The position numbers were made by a program, and so were the translations under genes. From Oscillospiraceae bacterium (lineage in GTDB: Bacteria; Bacillota; Clostridia; Oscillospirales; Ruminococcaceae), in NCBI GenBank assembly GCA_017416665.1, contig JAFQBO010000382.1:1-9924 (forward strand): 9,924 bases of DNA, read 5' to 3'. Shown here in pieces: positions 7,121 through 9,924 of the stretch. Under the pieces are notes generated by a model. That model did no database searches and had not been told where the DNA came from. It saw nothing but the letters and a program-made list of their open reading frames with translations. The stretch's first letter is position 1, and the number at the start of each line of letters is the position of its first letter.

Positions 7121-7149
7121 AGTATAGCACAAAAAAACATAAAATGCAA
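7121..7149 (-). promoter_or_regulatory. Extended -10 promoter of secG
   Basis: On the minus strand TGCTATACT (TATACT at 7121-7126 with the upstream TG) forms an extended -10, and TTGCAT (7144-7149) lies 17 bp upstream. The start would be near 7114, a leader of about 39 nt. The -35 lies inside the hairpin that ends the ybaK transcript, so termination and initiation signals overlap. Confidence 0.65.
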
Positions 7150-7160
7150 TATATTTTATG
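7131..7160 (-). terminator. AT-rich terminator after ybaK
   Basis: On the minus strand CATAAAAT and ATTTTATG (7153-7160 and 7138-7145) pair over 8 bp around a 7-nt loop, followed by seven T residues (7131-7137). The stem is weak in GC, so efficiency may be modest. It begins 13 bp after the ybaK stop. Confidence 0.6.
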
Positions 7161-7173
7161 AATTTTTTTCAAT

Positions 7174-7644
7174 TTATTTTTCAATAGTCAAATCTGCAAC
7201 TCTGACAGGTACAGCTTTTTTCAGATTTTCAAAGCTGGTTTCAACCTGACAGCCGACTTTTCCACCGCTAAAGTATATCTTTTCAAAGGTTTCAGCTGTA
7301 TTGTGAATAAAGGTTGTAAAAAGTTTTTTCATACCAATAGGCGAGCAACCGCCGTGAATATATCCTGTAAGAGGCAGAAGCTCTTTGGACTTTATCATTT
7401 CGACAGACTTTTCACCTGCGGTTTTTGCGGCTTTTTTCAGATCAAGTTCGTCACATACAGGAATCATGAAAACATAGTTTTTCTTTGATTTCCCAACTGT
7501 GACAAGCGTTTTGAACACCTGCTGCGGTTTCTGGTTCAGCAGGTGTGCGATTTCTTCACCGTTTAAAGCGGTATTGTCATAAAAGTGTGGCGTATATTCA
7601 AGTTTTTTCTGATCAAGTATACGCATAACATTTGTTTTTTCCAT
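7174..7644 (-). CDS. ybaK: Cys-tRNA(Pro)/Cys-tRNA(Cys) deacylase, YbaK/EbsC family
   Basis: A 156-residue cytoplasmic editing enzyme that hydrolyses Cys-tRNA(Pro) formed by mischarging, protecting translation fidelity. The whole length matches the YbaK fold. KTNVMRILD is at the N terminus; VFKTLV (43-48) includes K45, equivalent to the essential lysine of the family; LDLKKAAK (68-75) follows. ELLPLTGYIHGGCSPIGMKK (residues 88-107) is the substrate-pocket signature, and FEKIYFSGGKVGCQVE (120-135) is near the end. GGAG (7652-7655) lies 7 nt before ATG. A hairpin with a U-tract ends directly before that site, so the gene must be read through from upstream or regulated there. Confidence 0.95.
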   Translation of the reverse strand: MEKTNVMRILDQKKLEYTPHFYDNTALNGEEIAHLLNQKPQQVFKTLVTVGKSKKNYVFMIPVCDELDLKKAAKTAGEKSVEMIKSKELLPLTGYIHGGCSPIGMKKLFTTFIHNTAETFEKIYFSGGKVGCQVETSFENLKKAVPVRVADLTIEK

Positions 7645-7655
7645 TTTTACACTCC

Positions 7656-7690
7656 AAAAACAGACATATCAGTAACTGAAATGTCTGTTT
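7656..7690 (-). terminator. Long hairpin between feoA and ybaK
   Basis: AAACAGACAT (7658-7667) pairs with ATGTCTGTTT (7681-7690). After one A/A mismatch the stem continues as TCAG/CTGA around a 3-base TAA loop, a nearly perfect 33-nt palindrome. On the minus strand it ends in five T residues (7656-7660) and runs straight into the GGAG of ybaK. It starts 5 bp past the feoA stop, so it probably terminates that message and may attenuate ybaK. Confidence 0.75.
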
Positions 7691-7695
7691 GATGG

Positions 7696-7941
7696 TTATA
7701 CATTTGATTTTACAATAATTTTTTCGGCGTCGTTGTTTCTCAGAGCGATCAGCGTACCTTTGATAAGATATGCTTTCGGATCACCCAGCGGACTTTTTCC
7801 GATACACTCAATGCGTGTACCTTCAATAATGCCGAGATCCTGAAGTCTGCGTCTTATAACACCGCTGTTTTTCAGCTCAGTAACAACACCTGTTTTGTTT
7901 TGTCTGAGTTTATTTAATGTAAATGTACTGTTTTCTGACAT
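7696..7941 (-). CDS. feoA: Stand-alone FeoA-domain protein
   Basis: An 81-residue SH3-like FeoA-domain protein. The family signature is complete: LNKLRQNKTGVVTEL, then RRRLQDLGIIEGTRIE (30-45), then SPLGDPKAYLIKGTLIALRNNDAEKIIV (50-77). FeoA is known as a cytoplasmic partner of the ferrous-iron transporter FeoB, but no feoB is next to it here (ybaK follows, yabR precedes). It may therefore act on a distant FeoB or be a regulatory paralogue. A ribosome site AAGGCGG (7951-7957) lies 9 nt before ATG. No convincing promoter or Fur-type box was found in the 81 bp upstream, and no terminator after yabR, so read-through from divIC-yabR is likely. Confidence 0.92.
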   Translation of the reverse strand: MSENSTFTLNKLRQNKTGVVTELKNSGVIRRRLQDLGIIEGTRIECIGKSPLGDPKAYLIKGTLIALRNNDAEKIIVKSNV

Positions 7942-8022
7942 GTGATTATTCCGCCTTGTATATGATACAGCAAAAGACTGTTCATTTACATTATATTCAT
8001 AAAGACGGGAAGTGTGCGGAAA

Positions 8023-8448
8023 TCATTTTCTTCTTGACTTGTTTTTTCTTTCTGTATTTCTTTTCAATGCACAGATTTTTTCCTCGCTGTTCTGCTTGAA
8101 ACGTGTAAGCATTTCCTCAAAACCAAGCTCTGAAACAGGAGGTTTCTTTTTTGGTTCCCATACGTTTGGTTTACGTTCGGCACGTTTTGCGGGTTTTAAC
8201 TGTTCTTCCTTATTTTCAGCTGCTTTTTTTATTGAAAGACCGATTTTACCGCCTTCGTCAACAGACAGTACCTTCACCTTTACAGGCTGACCTTCGTTGA
8301 GGTAGTCCTTTACATCCTTTACAAAGGAATTGGCGATTTCGGATATATGTACCATGCCTGTACCTGCACCCTCGATTTCCACAAAAGCACCATACTGTGC
8401 AATCCCCTTAACTTTTCCGTCGTATACCTTTCCTACTTCAAGTTCCAT
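8023..8448 (-). CDS. yabR: S1-domain RNA-binding protein, YabR-like
   Basis: A 141-residue protein with one S1 RNA-binding domain at residues 1-75 (GKVYDGKVKGIAQYGAFVEI, GTGMVHISEIA, VKVKVLSVDEGGKIGLSIK). A charged, proline- and lysine-rich tail follows (76-105), then a short helical segment SELGFEEMLTRFKQNSEEK and a very basic end (RKNKSRRK). The position directly after divIC, in the order yabP-yabQ-divIC-yabR, matches Bacillus subtilis and supports the name. Such proteins are thought to bind RNA or ribosomes, but the precise role is not established. AGGGG (8460-8464) is 11 nt before ATG. The gap to divIC is 22 bp, indicating one operon. Confidence 0.92.
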   Translation of the reverse strand: MELEVGKVYDGKVKGIAQYGAFVEIEGAGTGMVHISEIANSFVKDVKDYLNEGQPVKVKVLSVDEGGKIGLSIKKAAENKEEQLKPAKRAERKPNVWEPKKKPPVSELGFEEMLTRFKQNSEEKICALKRNTERKNKSRRK

Positions 8449-8470
8449 AAATTTATTGTCCCCTTTTTAA

Positions 8471-8779
8471 TTAATTTCTTGATGTGTCGTAATAACGCCT
8501 TTCATTCGGATATGCATAGTTCATTTCTTCAATAGCGATCTTTTCCATATAGGCATTCATGTCATCGTCTTCAAGAATACGCTGCAGTTCTATATTTTCT
8601 GCTTCAACCTCTTCGGTTTTGTTCTGTATTGACTGAAGCTCTGCCTGCATTTCGGACAAATTCGACTGAGTAATGATAAAGGATACAATACAGCTTATTA
8701 TAACAGCTGCAATGACCAGCACACTGATAAGGCGGAACAGTCCCCGTTTTTTTAGCTTTCTAACTCTTCCGGCTGCCAA
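8471..8779 (-). CDS. divIC: Cell-division protein DivIC (FtsB-like septum initiator)
   Basis: A 102-residue bitopic membrane protein of the divisome; DivIC pairs with FtsL and DivIB at the septum. A basic cytoplasmic start (AAGRVRKLKKRG) is followed by one membrane helix (about 14-37), a coiled coil (about 38-70, QAELQSIQNKTEEVEAENIELQR) and the family's C-terminal motif YMEKIAIEEMNYAYPNERRYYD (in two parts, residues 77-98). The start is TTG (8777-8779): an in-frame TGA lies 9 bp upstream and no usable ATG or GTG follows before the membrane helix. The ribosome site is poor (only A-rich GAAAG-like sequence), so low translation is expected. A sigma-A-like promoter lies just upstream. Confidence 0.92.
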   Translation of the reverse strand: MAAGRVRKLKKRGLFRLISVLVIAAVIISCIVSFIITQSNLSEMQAELQSIQNKTEEVEAENIELQRILEDDDMNAYMEKIAIEEMNYAYPNERRYYDTSRN

Positions 8780-8829
8780 TATTTTTCACATTCTTTCTTT
8801 TGTTCTGTAGTTTCTTTTTTCCTCTTTAT

Positions 8830-8859
8830 ATTATACAACAAATTAGTGGTATCAATCAA
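8830..8859 (-). promoter_or_regulatory. Sigma-A-like promoter for divIC-yabR
   Basis: On the minus strand TTGATT (8854-8859) and a perfect TATAAT (8830-8835) are 18 bp apart. The -35 lies over the stop region of yabQ. It would start a leader of about 44 nt before the TTG of divIC. This would allow growth-phase expression of division genes independently of the sporulation genes upstream. Confidence 0.6.
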
Positions 8860-9301
8860 GGGGTTTTTTGAATTTTTTCCGTATTTTAACCGTTTGGAGA
8901 TTTTTTTCGATTTTTTTAGTTACTTTTAAACAGAGCACAGTAAATTTACGGATTGGTTTTTGTAGTATTTTTTTTATTTTAAGAATAACTGTCCTTAAAA
9001 ATGACACTACAATGTGTCCGACTGTAACATAATAGAGAATAAATCCCAGCAGATTTCCAAAACAGTAGTAAAATCTGAATTCACTTCTTGCAGCGGTTAT
9101 CGTAAAGCACATTATAAAAATACCGTAGATGATGAAAAACAGTATATCTTCAATTATGACAGCAATTTTGCCATGTTTAAAAAGTATACGCAGTGTGCGG
9201 AATATATCAAAAAAAACTCCTATTGGTATTCCGAAAACACATGATATTAAAAATAAATTCAGTTGTTGTGTACTTGTGAAAAAGCTTTCAAGACCTTCCA
9301 A
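8852..9301 (-). CDS. yabQ: Sporulation membrane protein YabQ
   Basis: A 149-residue integral membrane protein. Three hydrophobic helices are visible at about 14-32, 45-69 and 76-103, followed by a long lysine-rich cytoplasmic-like tail (105-149). Family features include GVFFDIFRTLRI (28-39), EDILFFIIYG (51-60) and a FRFYYCFGNLLGFILYY segment (75-91). In B. subtilis YabQ is needed for spore cortex formation and is made in the mother cell. The start is TTG (9299-9301), supported by AGGCGGTG (9307-9314), which overlaps the yabP stop codon; the 11-bp gap suggests translational coupling to yabP. Confidence 0.92.
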   Translation of the reverse strand: MEGLESFFTSTQQLNLFLISCVFGIPIGVFFDIFRTLRILFKHGKIAVIIEDILFFIIYGIFIMCFTITAARSEFRFYYCFGNLLGFILYYVTVGHIVVSFLRTVILKIKKILQKPIRKFTVLCLKVTKKIEKNLQTVKIRKKFKKPLD

Positions 9302-9312
9302 ACAAACACCGC

Positions 9313-9597
9313 CTAACGGAACAGTTTTCCCAGAAATGATGCAGAGGAGCGTTTGTCCTTGTCACCATAGCTGAGTGACCATATATCGCCGTCAATAGTC
9401 ATGTCACCTGTTTCAACGCTCATGGAGTTTATGTGCAGATCACGGCCACGGATGATCAGTTCGCCAAGCTGCGTGTACAGTGAAATGCATCTTTCGTCAA
9501 AGCTGTCAACGTCCGTTACGCCCGAAAGAGTCAGGTTACTGCGGTTTTCCATGATTATGTTGTGAGTGCCACGATTGTTTTTTTCTTCTGTGTTCAT
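9313..9597 (-). CDS. yabP: Sporulation protein YabP
   Basis: A 94-residue protein with the full YabP pattern: HNIIMENRSNLTLSGVTDVDSFDE (12-35, in two parts), then ISLYTQLGELIIRGRDLHI (38-56), then VETGDMTIDGDIWSLSYGD (61-79). The basic C-terminal tail (KRSSASFLGKLFR) is variable in the family. YabP is a sporulation protein of the mother cell in B. subtilis and is encoded next to yabQ there as here. AGGAG (9606-9610) lies 8 nt before ATG. The upstream promoter looks like a sigma-E type, consistent with sporulation control. No yabN or yabO is seen upstream before the window ends. Confidence 0.95.
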   Translation of the reverse strand: MNTEEKNNRGTHNIIMENRSNLTLSGVTDVDSFDERCISLYTQLGELIIRGRDLHINSMSVETGDMTIDGDIWSLSYGDKDKRSSASFLGKLFR

Positions 9598-9626
9598 TTT
9601 TTTCTCTCCTTTTCTGATACTGTTAA

Positions 9627-9655
9627 AGTATATGAGCGGTTTTCTTTAAAAATTA
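9627..9655 (-). promoter_or_regulatory. Candidate sigma-E (sporulation) promoter of yabP-yabQ
   Basis: On the minus strand TAATTTT (9649-9655) and CATATACT (9627-9634) are 14 bp apart. Against the B. subtilis sigma-E consensus as I recall it (KMATATT, 14-15 bp, CATACANT) each half has one mismatch. Transcription would begin near 9620 with a leader of about 23 nt holding the AGGAG site. No sigma-A promoter is apparent at this position. Confidence 0.6.
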
Positions 9656-9724
9656 CTGCTTGCTTAAATTTATAGATGAGTTATCATAAGATAAATTTAT
9701 ATTTATCGTTATAAGATTTTTTCT

Positions 9725-9791
9725 GTACTTTCTTGCTTGTGCAAGAAAGTACCAAAGAACACCCAAACTTTCTTTATAAAAAGAAAGTTTG
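9725..9791. repeat. Twin perfect 28-nt hairpins, candidate interspersed palindromic element
   Basis: Hairpin 1 (9725-9752) is GTACTTTCTTGC, loop TTGT, GCAAGAAAGTAC. Hairpin 2 (9764-9791) is CAAACTTTCTTT, loop ATAA, AAAGAAAGTTTG. Both have perfect 12-bp stems and four-base loops, both contain ACTTTCTT in the left arm, and 11 bp separate them. Neither is followed by a T-run on the plus strand. On the minus strand hairpin 1 is followed by an AGAAAAAATC-type tail, not a U-tract. A REP-like or MITE-like intergenic repeat is more likely than a terminator, but copy number cannot be seen in one window. Confidence 0.55.
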
Positions 9792-9924
9792 AACAAAGAA
9801 AAATTAACTGTGTATCTTTAATAAACACAGACTGTCTCTCATGAAAAGCAAAAGAAAAACAGAAAGAAAGTAAAATCATAATTGATAATTAACTTGAAAC
9901 ACAATACTCCCATGTTTCATAAGA

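Larger units (their letters stand above)
9598..9924. other. Gene-free right end, 327 bp
   Basis: No coding region is supported on either strand; the longest ATG-started frames I followed here encode about a dozen residues. The stretch holds the sigma-E-like promoter (9627-9655), AT-rich overlapping small inverted repeats around 9681-9707, the twin perfect hairpins (9725-9791), a 6-bp hairpin CTGTGT/ACACAG near 9810-9832, and a 7-bp inverted repeat TGAAACA/TGTTTCA at 9895-9919 close to the edge. Confidence 0.6.

Noticed and set aside
8786..8791. ATG-TGA start-stop just before divIC on the minus strand
   Set aside because: Six bases are expected by chance in AT-rich DNA, and there is no convincing ribosome site to suggest regulation by a minimal frame.
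9840..9872. Ten-codon frame MKSKRKTERK at the right end
   Set aside because: It is too short and purine-biased, with no ribosome site.
1..9924. CRISPR array, prophage, transposase or toxin-antitoxin system
   Set aside because: No regularly spaced repeats, integrase, transposase or recognisable toxin-antitoxin pair was found. The XRE regulator and the 90-residue gene are convergent rather than in one operon, which argues against an antitoxin-toxin pair.

Overview
The window looks like chromosomal DNA of a low-GC, fibre-degrading Ruminococcus-type Firmicute (Oscillospiraceae). The evidence is a cellulosomal GH9 cellulase with a C-terminal dockerin, a BspA-type leucine-rich-repeat surface protein with a 'VSA|E' signal-peptide end, AT-rich intergenic DNA with near-consensus sigma-A promoters, and Firmicute gene orders (yabP-yabQ-divIC-yabR; secG-rnr). 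The genus is inferred from protein character, not from a marker gene.

Left part (1-3674): accessory functions. A secreted LRR_5/BspA-like protein runs off the left edge on the minus strand, driven by a textbook TTGACA-17-TATAAT promoter. Facing away is an orphan 90-residue protein whose leader holds an imperfect palindrome and a terminator-like hairpin directly before its ribosome binding site. Convergent with it is a small Cro/C1-type regulator, which in turn diverges from the GH9-CBM3c-dockerin endoglucanase. The shared regulator/cellulase intergenic region carries two copies of a 13-bp sequence in inverted orientation upstream of the cellulase promoter.

Right part (3728-9597): ten... more exactly nine minus-strand genes of core cell biology. 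Read 5' to 3' they are: sporulation genes yabP and yabQ (with a sigma-E-like promoter upstream), divIC and yabR (with a sigma-A-like promoter lying at the end of yabQ), a stand-alone feoA, a terminator-like hairpin, ybaK (Cys-tRNA(Pro) deacylase family), an AT-rich terminator, secG with its own extended -10 promoter, a strong terminator, rnr (RNase R), and a lipoprotein with a very acidic Ser/Glu/Asp linker. A bidirectional-looking hairpin then separates this run from the convergent cellulase gene.

The right-hand end (9598-9924) has no gene. It contains the candidate sigma-E promoter and two adjacent perfect 28-nt hairpins that look like an interspersed palindromic element.

I see no rRNA, tRNA, CRISPR array, transposase or phage gene. 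I found no convincing undescribed multi-gene system. The points most worth following are the regulatory layouts: hairpin plus U-tract abutting the ribosome binding site in three genes, the inverted repeats at the cellulase promoter, the sporulation promoter in a cellulolytic ruminococcus, and the twin hairpins.
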